This document shows, piece after piece, positions 11,034 to 21,500 of a stretch of 64,000 bases of DNA. The DNA lies in NCBI GenBank assembly GCA_012845835.1, contig JABAKD010000023.1:26639972-26703971 (forward strand). Direction: 5' to 3'. The stretch's first letter is position 1; every line of letters begins with the position of its first letter. Source of the DNA: Undaria pinnatifida. Lineage: Eukaryota; Sar; Phaeophyceae; Laminariales; Alariaceae. Made by a program: the position numbers and the translations under genes. The notes under the pieces are model-generated. The model was not told the DNA's origin. It worked only from the letters and a program-made list of their open reading frames with translations, and did not search any database.

Positions 11034-13374
11034 GCAATACAGGGGGTTATAAATCCTGCGAGGGGGGCTCCTTGGTTGAAGTTGATCCTTAATCCTGCAA
11101 GCAGCAAGCCAGTTTTCATTGATAGCCTGACCCACCCCACCCGCCCCACACAACGATATCACCTCCCCCTCCAAACGCTCTCCATCAATCACCACCCAGC
11201 CCTGTAGGGCACGGACACGAGATAGATAATAAGGCTGCGCCACCATAGCTAGGCCGGAAGGGCCCTCTCTCGGCTGTGTGGTGGGCTACTACTACTACAG
11301 CTGCTGCTGCTGTGTCTTCGCGTTTGTCGACATACACATTCGTGCTCTTGTCTTCGGTTGTGTGTGTCGACACACGCCGGCCCTTGTTTTATTCGTCATG
11401 TACGAATGTGTCTCGCGTTTTCCGTGACAATCGTGCGCAGCCGCGTCCTAGCGGCAGATGGCAACCACGTGTGAAACGCTGCCGGACAGCAGCACGGGTG
11501 AAGTTCTGTGAGGGGGCGCGCACGCGCGTGCGCACACGGTAACACTACTCCAATGCCCAATGCATCTCGAGGATTGCCCACACAAGATGCATGCCGTCTG
11601 TCCCCCAGTTTTAGGGCACAGCATCCCGATCTACGAAGAAGGCGCATTTATTTCTGTTGTCACAGCAGTTATGCTAGAATGTTGCCGGAAATTTCCGCCA
11701 AGAATTTTCCCAGAAATTCGTGGTGGGCATACTTATATAGTGATGGAAAAAAAAAGGATTCCAATTACATTGCAGGCATTGTTCCTATCGGACCTGGAAG
11801 GCGTTATACACTCTCGAAACCACCCTATATATAAGTTTTTATTTTTTATTTATTTTTTAGGTGGTTGTAGAGTAAATTTACTCTACAACCACCCTATATA
11901 TGATTATTTATTTTTTATTTATTTTTTAGGTGGTTGTAGAGTAAAAATTTCCGCCAAGAATTTTCCCAGAAATTCGTGGTGGGCATACTTATATAGTGAT
12001 GGAAAAAAAAAGGTTTCCAATTACATTGCAGGCATTGTTCCTATCGGACCTGGAAGGCGTTATACACTCTCGAAACCACCCTATATATAATTATTTATTT
12101 TTTATTTATTTTTTAGGTGGTTGTAGAGTAAATTTACTCTACAACCACCCTATATATGATTATTTATTTTTTATTTATTTTTTAGGTGGTTGTAGAGTAA
12201 ATTCCTAAATATGATTATTTATTTTTTATTTATTTTTTAGGTGGTTGTAGAGTAAATTTACTCTACAACCACCCTATATATGATTATTTATTTTTTATTT
12301 ATTTTTTAGGTGGTTGTAGAGTAAAAATTTTCGCCAAGAATTTTCCCAGAAATTCGTGGTGGGCATACTTATATAGTGATGGAAAAAAAAAGGTTTCCAA
12401 TTACATTGCAGGCATTGTTCCTATCGGACCTGGAAGGCGTTATACACTCTCGATTTACTCTACAACCACCCTATATATGATTATTTATTTTTTATTTATT
12501 TTTTTCGTGGTTGTAGAGTGAATTTACTCTACAACCACCCTATATATGATAATTTATTTTTTATTTATTTTTTAGGTGGTTGTAGAGTAAATCGAGAGTG
12601 TATAACGCCTTCCAGGTCCGATAGGAATATCGCCTGCGATGTAAATGGAAACGTTTTTTTTTCCATCACTATAAAAGTGTGCCCACCACGGATTTCTGGG
12701 AAAATTCTTGGCGGAAATTTCCGGCAACATTCTTGCATAACTGCTGTGACAGCAGAAATCAATGCGCCTTCTTCGTAGATCGGGATGTTGTGTCCTAAAA
12801 ACTGGGGGGCAGACGGCATTCATCTTGTCTGGGCAATCCTCGAGATGAATTGGAGTAGTGCCACCGTGTGCGCACTCATGTGCGCGCCCCCTCACAACTT
12901 CACCCGTGCTGCTGTCCGGCAGCCTTTCACACGTGGTTGCCATCTGCCGCTAAGACGCGGCTGCGTACGATTGTAATAACTAACGGAAACGCGAGACACA
13001 TACATGATGATGAGCAGGGCGGGCGTGTGGCGACACACACAGCCAAAGGCAAGAGCACGGATGTGTATGGCGACAAACGCGAAGAAGACAGAGCAGCAGC
13101 AGCAGCTGTAGTAGTAGTAGCCCACCACAGCACAGCCGAGAGAGGACCCTCCCGGCGTAGCTATGGTGGCACAGCCGCATCTACCTCGTGTCCGTGCCCT
13201 ACAGGGCTGGGTGGTGATTGATGTAGAAGAGCGTTTGGAGGGGGAGGTGATATCGTTGTGTAGGGCGGTGGGGTGTGTGAGGCAATCAATGAAAACCGGC
13301 TTGCTGCTTGCAGGATTAAGGATCAACTTCAACCAAAGAGCCCCCCTCGCAGGATTTATAACCCCCCGTGTTGC
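11034..13374. repeat. Large foldback (palindromic) repeat with arms of about 780 bp
   Basis: The left arm (about 11034-11817) is matched in reverse complement by the right arm (about 12592-13374), with perhaps 10% divergence by eye. Shared landmarks include the AGGGGGTTATAAATCC-type outer end, a block with 'ccctgtagggcacggacacg', CTG/CAG runs and an inner end at CACTCTCGA. The arms flank an AT-rich centre. No transposase frame is seen. The right arm ends exactly where the LTR of copy B starts, so copy B probably inserted into it. It could be a foldback or long-TIR DNA element, or two inverted copies of one repeat. Confidence 0.75.
11818..12591. repeat. Array of about 69-bp mini-MITEs alternating with a 124-bp block
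   Basis: The unit is TTTACTCTACAACCACC, an AT-rich core of about 35 bp, then the perfect complement GGTGGTTGTAGAGTAAA. Head-to-tail units create 34-bp perfect palindromes, for example near 11860-11893. A block of about 124 bp from the arm (11691-11817) recurs near 11946-12074 and 12333-12453, and inverted at 12592-12716. It has no coding role, and such structures extrude cruciforms easily. Confidence 0.8.
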
Positions 13375-13643
13375 TGTGAAATTAAAGGTGGGGGACACAG
13401 AGTGCCCCCTGCAGGTCTGCCAATTGAGCAGGTCCTCGGAGAGTACTCACTTTCGTTCCTTCGTAGAGATGTAGCTTTATTCGTTTCCACCAGAGCACGG
13501 GATAGCTTCTGAGATCGGAGGCGCGTGCCTCCGATCTAATTCCTAACTTCCCCGAATATAAACCGCCAACCTTATCATACAAAACCCATTCAAATGATCT
13601 CAAATTCGGATACCTACAGGCCTTTCGAGGCCGTATCTTAACA
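13375..13643 (-). repeat. 3' LTR of copy B
   Basis: About 269 bp, reverse complement of the LTR seen in copies A and D. It runs from TGTTAAGATACGG (complement at 13643) to TTTCACA (complement at 13375). It contains the AATAAA signal and the 10-bp hairpin around GATCGGAGGC. Confidence 0.93.
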
Positions 13644-14505
13644 CTAGCCCACCCTGATGAGTCGCATATGCAGAAATATGGGAGATTCGGGGAAACTCCG
13701 GTTCTACGAACTAGACCATGAGTCGAAGATGCGGCTCCTCAAACCCCACTCCCACACCTCTAACCGTCTGGCTATGGAGCCAGGAACACGCGAAGAAAAG
13801 CAGTAGAAAGAAAAGCAGACCCTACAGCAAGGCAATAGTCACCCATCAAAAACCTGCCGTATGCCACCGGTGTGGCGGGGGGGGCAGAAAAGGCTCTAGA
13901 ACCTGCCGCATGCCGCCGGTGTGGCGGGGGGGGCAGGAAAGGCTCTGCGGTAAACCAACCACAGAAAAGGTACTATGGCGAGGCGAGCCCTTGTCGATAT
14001 GGAGGGGAACACAGGCGCTAACACAAGGGGGAAGTCATGCGAAAAACCTCCCGCGGGCCATCGCCAAGGCGGGGGGTTAGACGAGGAAACGACGAATACC
14101 CGGGATGGAAGGTGTCAACACCTACAGCCCCGCTAGGGGAGGAAGTGTTTAGACGAAAAAAAAACAAAGCAGAACAAATACAACACACAAAACATAAAAG
14201 AAGACACACAGACCCGTACACTGGTCGCCCCCCGGCTCTGGGCTGAGGAGGGCGTCGGCAGGGCGAATTTGAACTATGACAAAAAGACGGCAACCCTGCG
14301 CCTCAGATAGCGGCGTTTTTCCCGAACCCTGACCCGGCACTTAGCAGGGGGTTAGGCAAGACAGAAAAAAGAAAAAAAAATGGAAAGAACCGCCCCAAAA
14401 CTCGATGAAGACCCTCAGGACACTACGAACGACCCAAAGACAAAGACGCAAAACTCATACCTCAAAAAAATGAAGAACTATCGAGAAGCGGTGGTGGCTT
14501 GGAAG

Positions 14506-16995
14506 TCAACTGGCCACGGCCGCGCCTCGAGATTCGTCTACGTTACGTTGGATTCCCCGAGGAAACGCACTGGCGATGTGAACTTGCAAGCACCAAGAGC
14601 CTCGTACGGCTCCCGTTAAAGTCGTGTAGCGCGCCGGGGGAAGAGGGAGTTTAATCGGTCCCGGGTCGTCCAGAAAGCGGACCAGGTATACCTTGTCCTC
14701 GGTAGTGCTCGCGCTGATTTTTCCTAGCCACCATAAACCATCGTCTCCCTTGTACCAAAAGTGGGCTCCCTTAGGAAGTATGGTGTCGTGGTAGCGACGG
14801 AGCCAATCGGTGCGGGAAACACAGGCGTAGCCCGGCGCTAGGAAACGTGCCCCGTTGTTGCGGGAGAGCTCACGCTGTGCCGCCCCGATCCGCATTCGGC
14901 GGTAAAGGCGGTTGGTTTGGCGGTGCTGGTCCGGGGTTCCGGCCCAATAACGCAAGATGTGGGAGCGGGAGAGGTGAAGGTCCATTTCCCGCTCCCACGA
15001 CGGTTCGGAGAGTCCCGCCCAATGCGACTTGTATAGCACCGCGATGACGCCACCTCGCCCCCGTACCGACTGGTGACCAGTGATCTGCTCCATCTCCAGC
15101 CGTTGGAGGGGAGTCGAAACGCCGTCTTGAGTGACGTGGTACGGCGGGGACTTCTTGGAAAATTTGTTGAGCACATACTGTGTCAGCCCCGCCGGTAGGT
15201 ATTTGGGCATGTCCCCGCTGTCGTGGGGGTTGGCACAGGGTTTGCAGCGCTCGATGGCCACACGCCGACGAGCGTCCGAACCAGGCCGGTCGGAAGGGAG
15301 ATCCAAATAAAGGAGGTTGCTCCCGAGCGGCGAGCCGTCCGGGGTCTCGGCGGCGGAGCAGGGACCGACGGCCAGGACCTTGTATGGGCCCGTCCAGTTA
15401 AGCGCGAGTTTGGCCTTGAGTACCTTGGCGTCGGTATTCGCCTTCACACCCTGGCGGATGGTAGACGCAGAATTGTATACCCATGCCCAACCACCCACAG
15501 TGAAGTTAGGTGCTGGACGCAGCGCGTCGGCGAGAGCGGAGTTTCTGCGGTTAACACGGGAAACGGTGAGGGCGTGGTGTGCGCGGACAATGTCGTTCGC
15601 GCGCTTTTGCCGGTCGGTGGCCAAATCGCAATAGGCCAGGTGGTCACGGGCCAGACTCTGGTGTCCCTCGACACCTTTGCGGTCGAAAATCGTCAGGGGG
15701 AGCCGTGGGAGTCTGCCCATGTGGACCTCGTTGGGCGCCAAACCCGCCGCCGCGCTGACAGAGTTGTTGTAAGCGAATTCGACGTGGGGCAGATGCAAGT
15801 CCCAGTCGTCTTGTCGCTCGTTGACGACCATAGCCAGCATTTGTGCCATAGTGTGATTTACCCGCTCAACGCCCCCGTTACAGTTGGGATGGTAGGAGCT
15901 TGTAGCAAGCTTGTGTACACCTAACAGCTGATATACAGCTTGTGAAAGCTTGGAGCAGAACTGCAGTCCATTGTCCGAGAGTATGGTGCGCGGGCACCTC
16001 CACAAGGGGATGTATTGGTTCACCATGATATTTTCTGTACCTTCCGCGGTGAACTCAGCGGCAGTGACGGGGAACATGTCGGCCCGACGACTGAAGCGAT
16101 CGGTGAACAGCAGGATGTAGGTGTTGTCTCGTGGTGTGACCGGAAGGGGGCCGAAGTAGTCAACACTGACGGCGATACCTGGACCTTCCGGCAGAGGCAT
16201 TGTGATGATGGGCCAGCGGACAGTCAGCGGTGGGGTTTTCCGTTTTTGGCACTTCAAGCAGTGGCGAAGCCACCACCGGGTGCACACACTCATGCCAATC
16301 CACCAATAAAAACGCTCCAGCATGCGCAACGTGCGCGTGGTGCCAAGGTGGCAGGAGGCCGTCGAGTGGCAAGCTTGCACGATCCAAGGGCGCATAAGCA
16401 GGGGAACGTAGATGCAAACTGGCTCGTCGTTTAGCAAGCAAGCAGCTCGCCCCACAAAGTTCGGTTTGTCAGAGCTTGTTGGCGGGAGTGTCGTGTTACG
16501 GACGAGTAGGACGATATCGTCGTCGGTTGTATGTAGTCGACCCTTACCCGCCAGCTCCTGGATGTCTGAGAGAGAGGGACGCTTGTGCGAGAGGTAGCAC
16601 GCCAAAAAGTCGGGCGGCAGGACCGATGGCCGGCCGATAGAAACGTAACGCATCATGGCGTGGCACGTCGGCTCAGCGTGCTGCTCTCGCTTCCAATCGC
16701 CATGTGAGTAACGTGCGACGGAATCAGCGAAACGCAATTCAGCAGCGTTGCGAAGGGCGTCCGCCCTTGTATATGCGGTCGGCGTGCCACCAGGAGAAGG
16801 CGTGAGCCGTAAGAGAGGAGTTCCCCTATAGGCTCTGCGTGGTCGCGGTCGGACGGTAGTGGCACCGTGCGGACCGGCGAGTCGACAAGAGCAGGGGTCG
16901 CGGCGGCGACGGGGTCGGCTGCGGCCGTGGAACTCGCGACGGGGTTGTACTTCGTCCGCAAGATGGCCGAGGGGCCCCGCCGGGCCCGAATCCAT
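14506..16995 (-). CDS. Integrase-chromodomain open frame of copy B (829 aa)
   Basis: A single frame from an ATG (MDSGPAGPLGHL) to a stop after GAAVAS. In order it shows a Pro/Arg-rich N-terminus, the HHCC zinc region (CHSTASCHLG, CLKC), the DDE core (VDYFGP, LSDNGLQF, GGVERVNH), the integrase C-terminal fold, a chromodomain-like segment (residues about 680-735) and a last domain with FWYKGDDGLWWLGKI and VRFLDDPGPIKLPL. It is the best preserved integrase among the short copies. It has its own ATG and is not fused to RT, which is unusual for Gypsy pol. It is still part of a fossil element, and no expression evidence is available. Confidence 0.88.
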   Translation of the reverse strand: MDSGPAGPLGHLADEVQPRREFHGRSRPRRRRDPCSCRLAGPHGATTVRPRPRRAYRGTPLLRLTPSPGGTPTAYTRADALRNAAELRFADSVARYSHGDWKREQHAEPTCHAMMRYVSIGRPSVLPPDFLACYLSHKRPSLSDIQELAGKGRLHTTDDDIVLLVRNTTLPPTSSDKPNFVGRAACLLNDEPVCIYVPLLMRPWIVQACHSTASCHLGTTRTLRMLERFYWWIGMSVCTRWWLRHCLKCQKRKTPPLTVRWPIITMPLPEGPGIAVSVDYFGPLPVTPRDNTYILLFTDRFSRRADMFPVTAAEFTAEGTENIMVNQYIPLWRCPRTILSDNGLQFCSKLSQAVYQLLGVHKLATSSYHPNCNGGVERVNHTMAQMLAMVVNERQDDWDLHLPHVEFAYNNSVSAAAGLAPNEVHMGRLPRLPLTIFDRKGVEGHQSLARDHLAYCDLATDRQKRANDIVRAHHALTVSRVNRRNSALADALRPAPNFTVGGWAWVYNSASTIRQGVKANTDAKVLKAKLALNWTGPYKVLAVGPCSAAETPDGSPLGSNLLYLDLPSDRPGSDARRRVAIERCKPCANPHDSGDMPKYLPAGLTQYVLNKFSKKSPPYHVTQDGVSTPLQRLEMEQITGHQSVRGRGGVIAVLYKSHWAGLSEPSWEREMDLHLSRSHILRYWAGTPDQHRQTNRLYRRMRIGAAQRELSRNNGARFLAPGYACVSRTDWLRRYHDTILPKGAHFWYKGDDGLWWLGKISASTTEDKVYLVRFLDDPGPIKLPLPPARYTTLTGAVRGSWCLQVHIASAFPRGIQRNVDESRGAAVAS

Positions 16996-18299
16996 AATCT
17001 ACAGCGGGGGTGCATTACCCGTTGTTATCGCTGTTCGTCGCCGCGTCGTCGATGACGGAGGGGCTGGAGTGCCAAGCATGGCGGAGACGGACACAGTCGA
17101 ACCGGTGGTCGCGGCAGGGGCCGTCTCCTGTAAAGAACTCCGGGAAAGATAAGTCGGCTGTGCGATGGGCGTCGCTGCAGCCAGGGCTTCTGCGGAGCCC
17201 GTGCCGCCCTCGATGGGTATGGCAAAAACCGAAGCGAAAACAGTGTCGGCGGCAGGTGAAATCGACCCGCGGCCGGTACAGCCTTCGGTAGTGGCGACGG
17301 AGGTAGAAACACGAGCGACGAATCTCCCCGGGGAAACAGAAAGGCCGTCAATCCTTATACGTGGCTCGTGTGTGCGAAAATCGTGAAACGCGGTAGAGGT
17401 GAGAGGGAGCCCACCCAAGGCAGCATGTTCAGTGCGGGGCACGAGCCCACCCAAGACAGTGCTTTCGGCGAGGGGTTCGAGTCCACCCAAAGCAGTGCTT
17501 CGGTGTGGGGTACGAGCCCACCCAAGACAGTGCTTTTGGCGAGGGGCGCGAGTCCACCAAAACCGACTCCTGGGATCTGTGAGGAGGGAGCGCGCAGCCC
17601 ACGGGTCCGTAGGAGGTAGATACCGCTATCTCCAACGGGGTTGGTGCTTGTCAACCCCACGAGGTTGAATTTTTTCAAGCCACTGCGGTCGTACTCCGTA
17701 GCGGGCTCTGGAAAACGGGCCGGAGAAATCGGCGATGCCCTTGGCGCTGCCTTTGCGGTACTCGAGTGTGCAATCGAACGCGGTGACGAACTCAAGCTAC
17801 CGCTGGACTCGTGCATTGAGGGTCCCCACTTTGCCAATGCTCTCCTGTGTCTTGTGGCCGGAGGATATGCGGAACTTTGTTCCCCTCAGTATCCTCGGAG
17901 GCGTTTGGGAACGCAAGCAAAGCTGCCGGTCCCCAAATCTATAGGAGTCCAGTGCCTCTCCGAGTCGAGCGTTGCTCGACTGATATACGCGATTTTCATA
18001 GTGAACAAAACGTCGTCCAGCGTCACAGTACTCTCGACGAAACAGGGGCAGTGTTCTGACATTGCAAGGTCAGGGCCGACGCTAAAAGCTATCTCCACAA
18101 CTTCACGGCTTTTCATTGGCCAACGCGCCCGAGATATAGGTCGGAAACGCCGAAGGGGAAGCTTTGCGAGCGCTGGCCGCTCTGAACGGTCCGGTTGCGG
18201 CGCGGACGAGATTTCTTGGTTCTTGCACTCGCAGTGCAGGTGCGGAACCGACTAGGGGAGGCCGGGTGCGCCGACCCGGTCTCATTGTCGCAAATAGCT

Positions 18300-18750
18300 G
18301 CGCGAACGGCAGAAAGTGCCTCACCGAGAAAGTTTTTTCCTCTCCCCTGGTATGGGTTTTTGGCCCTGGGACCATCCGCCCGGAGGCCAATGCCCCACAC
18401 TGGGTTCAGAGGGCTGGATTCAGCCAGAAGCTTGTTGTCAGAGCTCAAAAGGGGATTTGTTTATGGCTGGATTCTGCGTGAATTTGGCGTAGGTGCCAGG
18501 CGACACGGCGTTTTGCTTCTCCCTGTCCCCAACAGCGGAGTCAAAGTTGCGCACGCCTCGACCGATGCGTTTGCGTATGCTTGGGCGAGGCGACGACAAA
18601 ATGAGCCCCACTGCTCGATGGTCTTGCAAAAACTTGGTCTTTTCGGCCATCATGTCCTGCTCCGCGCAAGAATATGGTACGTCGTCCACGGCAAACGACG
18701 AAGGGGACCACGGTGGAAAATAGGATGGGGGCTGCCAGAATAACACCACT
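18300..18750 (-). pseudogene. NADAR-like domain of copy B
   Basis: The same signature blocks as copy A are seen on the minus strand: VVLFWQPPSYF, VPYSCAEQ, GRGVRNFD, YAKFTQNP and WGIGLRADGP. It lies between the tandem-repeat linker and the RNase H-like remnant. It is a fossil part and I make no claim of activity. Confidence 0.78.
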
Positions 18751-18789
18751 TTGGCTGTGGAGTACATGAGAGAGGGGTCAAAATCCGTG

Positions 18790-19330
18790 TTGAAATTTGG
18801 GCTGCAATGTTCCCGTCCGGGAACACCAGGCCTCGGGAGCACGACGCGAATCCGAACCCGTGGTATCTCGCCTCGGGTCTTTCTTCGTTCGTTGGCGGAA
18901 AAGCGCGAGAATCCGCTCTAACTGCGCCCGAAAAATGGCAAACACGGACGGTGCCAACCCGTCGGCAGCCTCGTTGGACATTTGTGGGTCTGCAATGTCG
19001 CCTTTGGGGAACACCAGTCCACGGCTACTTGGGCCTGTAATGTCCCCTTGCGGGAGCACCAGGCCTCGGGAGCAACATGCGAGTCCGAACCCGGGGTTTC
19101 TCGCCTCGGGTCCTCCTCACTCGCTGGCAGAAACTCATAAGAAGCCGCCCTCATTGCACCCGAAAACGAGTCCAACACCGACGGTGCCAACCCGTCGGTA
19201 GCCTCGTTGGGCATTTGGGTCTGCAATGTCCCCGTCTGGGAACACCAGTCCTCGGCTCTTCGGGCCTGTAGTGTCCCCCTCAGGAACACCAGGGGCCTCG
19301 GGAGCACGACGCGAGTCCGAACCCACGGTT
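18790..19330 (-). repeat. About 235-bp tandem repeats before NADAR, copy B
   Basis: Two to three units equivalent to those at 24-390 in copy A are recognised by the recurring 'cgaggcctggtgctcccgca'-like segment and the recurrent GLAPSV coding stretch. Unit number differs from copies A, C and D. Confidence 0.7.
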
Positions 19331-20038
19331 TCTCGCGTCGTGGCCTCTTCGCTTTTTGGCGTATAATCGCAAGAAAACTGCTCTAACTGCGCCCGAAGGG
19401 GCAGGGGCTCTGAACTGTTTCTGCTTGACGCGGGGCGCGATTCTTCCGTAATTTTACGGGAATAGCGTCCAGCTGATCAGGCTGGAGGCCGTGGAGTCAC
19501 CACTGGCCCGTCGCGCAGTGTCGGATCTTCTTCCTGTGCCACTGGGGCAGACGTAGCCTGAAACACGTGGGTTAGCGTGTTAAAAGACGAAGCAGGGTCC
19601 GTAACCCTGTGGGCGTCTTCTGGAGCGGGGCTCGGGCAAGGCAATAATATTTTTACCCGAGGAAGCTCTCTTCCGTTATGTCTTTTGGAGAAGGGAGACG
19701 AGGTAGCTAATCTTGTCGACTCCTCCTTGATGGAAAAAAAAACAGAGCGCCCGCCCTTATCGCGAGCAAACACCGGATCGAGCCTCACAAAAGATCTCGG
19801 TGTTTTAGTGTTGGCCTTCCCACACCTCAAATCGACCGCCACCTCGTGATCAGAAAAAGTGTTTCGAGGGTCGACCGTCCCACACCTCAAACCGACCGCC
19901 ACCGCCTGGTCAGGGAGAGGGGGGGATGAACACATACGCGTAAAAAGGCGACGCGCCGTCACCGCAGCTATATTGTTGCGCGGCGCGTGCCTGGGGGGGG
20001 AGCGCGCAAAGCGCAGGCTCCCGTGCCATGGTTGATGG

Positions 20039-20548
20039 NNNNNNNNNNNNNNNNNNNNNNNNNNNNNNNNNNNNNNNNNNNNNNNNNNNNNNNNNNNNNN
20101 NNNNNNNNNNNNNNNNNNNNNNNNNNNNNNNNNNNNNNNNNNNNNNNNNNNNNNNNNNNNNNNNNNNNNNNNNNNNNNNNNNNNNNNNNNNNNNNNNNNN
20201 NNNNNNNNNNNNNNNNNNNNNNNNNNNNNNNNNNNNNNNNNNNNNNNNNNNNNNNNNNNNNNNNNNNNNNNNNNNNNNNNNNNNNNNNNNNNNNNNNNNN
20301 NNNNNNNNNNNNNNNNNNNNNNNNNNNNNNNNNNNNNNNNNNNNNNNNNNNNNNNNNNNNNNNNNNNNNNNNNNNNNNNNNNNNNNNNNNNNNNNNNNNN
20401 NNNNNNNNNNNNNNNNNNNNNNNNNNNNNNNNNNNNNNNNNNNNNNNNNNNNNNNNNNNNNNNNNNNNNNNNNNNNNNNNNNNNNNNNNNNNNNNNNNNN
20501 NNNNNNNNNNNNNNNNNNNNNNNNNNNNNNNNNNNNNNGCCGAGGACT
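20039..20548. other. Assembly gap (510 N)
   Basis: Unsequenced. On its left is the 5' portion of minus-strand copy B, and on its right the linker of plus-strand copy C. The 5' LTRs and gag regions of both copies would lie here if they were whole, so the true distance could be much larger than 510 bp. Confidence 0.99.
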
Positions 20549-21046
20549 GGTGTTCCCAGAAGGGGACATTGCAGACCCAAATGCCCAACGAGGCTACCGA
20601 CGGGTTGGCACCGTCGGTGTTGGACTCTTTTTCGGGTGCAGCGAGGGCGGCTTCCTACGAGTTTCCGCCAGCGAGTGAGGAGGACCCGAGGCAAGAAACC
20701 CCAGGTTCGGACTCGCATGTTGCTCCCGAGGCCTGGTGCTCCCGCAAGGGGACATTACAGGCCCAAATAGCCGAGGACTGGTGTTCCCAGAAGGGGACAT
20801 TGCAAACCCACAAATGTCCAACGAGGCTACCCACGGGTTGGCACCGTCGGTTTTTGCCATTTTCCGGGCGCAGTTAGAGCGGATTCTCGCGCTTTTCCGC
20901 CAACGAACGATGAAAGACCCGAGGCGAAATACCACGGGTTCGGATTCGCGTCGTGCTCCCGAGGCCTGGTGTTCCCGGACGGGAACATTGCAGCCCAAAT
21001 TTCAACACGGATTTTGACCCTTCTCTCGAATACTCCACAGCCAAAG

Positions 21047-21500
21047 TGGTGTTATTCTGGCAGCCCCCATCCTATTTCCCACCGTGGTCTCCTTCGTCGT
21101 TTGCCGTGGACGACGTACCATATTCTTGCGCGGAGCAGTACATGATGGCCGAAAATACCAAGTTTTTGCAAGACCATCGAGCAGTGGGGCTCATTATGTC
21201 GTCGTCTCGTCCAAGCATACGAAAACGCATCGGTCGAGGCGTGCGCAACTTTGACTCCGCTGTTGGGGACAGGGAGAAGCAAAACGCCGTGTCGCCTGGC
21301 ACCTACGCCAAATTCACGCAGAATCCAGCCATAAAAAAATCACCTTTTGAGCTCTGACAACAAGCTTCTGGCTGAATCCAGCCCTCTGAACCCAGTGTGG
21401 GGCATTGGCCTCCGGGCGGATGGTCCCAGGGCCAACAACCCATGCCAGGGGAGAGGAAAAACTTGCTCGGTGAGGCACTTTCTGCCGTTCGCGCAGCTAT
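21047..21500 (+). pseudogene. NADAR-like domain of copy C
   Basis: The translated blocks VVLFWQPPSYF, VPYSCAEQYMM, GRGVRNFD, YAKFTQNP and WGIGLRADGPRA match the NADAR family. It sits in the same place in the element as in the other four copies. Confidence 0.78.

Larger units (their letters stand above)
13375..20038 (-). mobile_element. Ty3/Gypsy LTR retrotransposon, copy B (short form, 5' end lost in the gap)
   Basis: Reverse-strand copy with the same layout as copy A. In element order from the gap it has the N-terminal pol-frame linker (19480-20038, matching D near 47520-48030), the tandem-repeat linker, the NADAR-like domain, a short RNase H-like remnant, the 12-residue repeats, a long open integrase-chromodomain frame, the 3' untranslated stretch and the 3' LTR. 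No protease or RT is recognised. It is broken upstream of the integrase frame by a few breaks. Its 3' LTR abuts the foldback repeat, into which it probably inserted. Confidence 0.92.

Noticed and set aside
11560-12090. 176-codon open frame in the foldback region
   Set aside because: It runs through the inverted-repeat and mini-MITE units and repeats with them. No protein family.
15223-15924. 233-codon open frame on the plus strand (and its counterparts at 3217-3918, 23922-24560, 53145-53846 and 60382-60915)
   Set aside because: It lies exactly antisense to the integrase region in every copy, has no domain motif, and stays open because of the GC-rich codon use of the sense strand.
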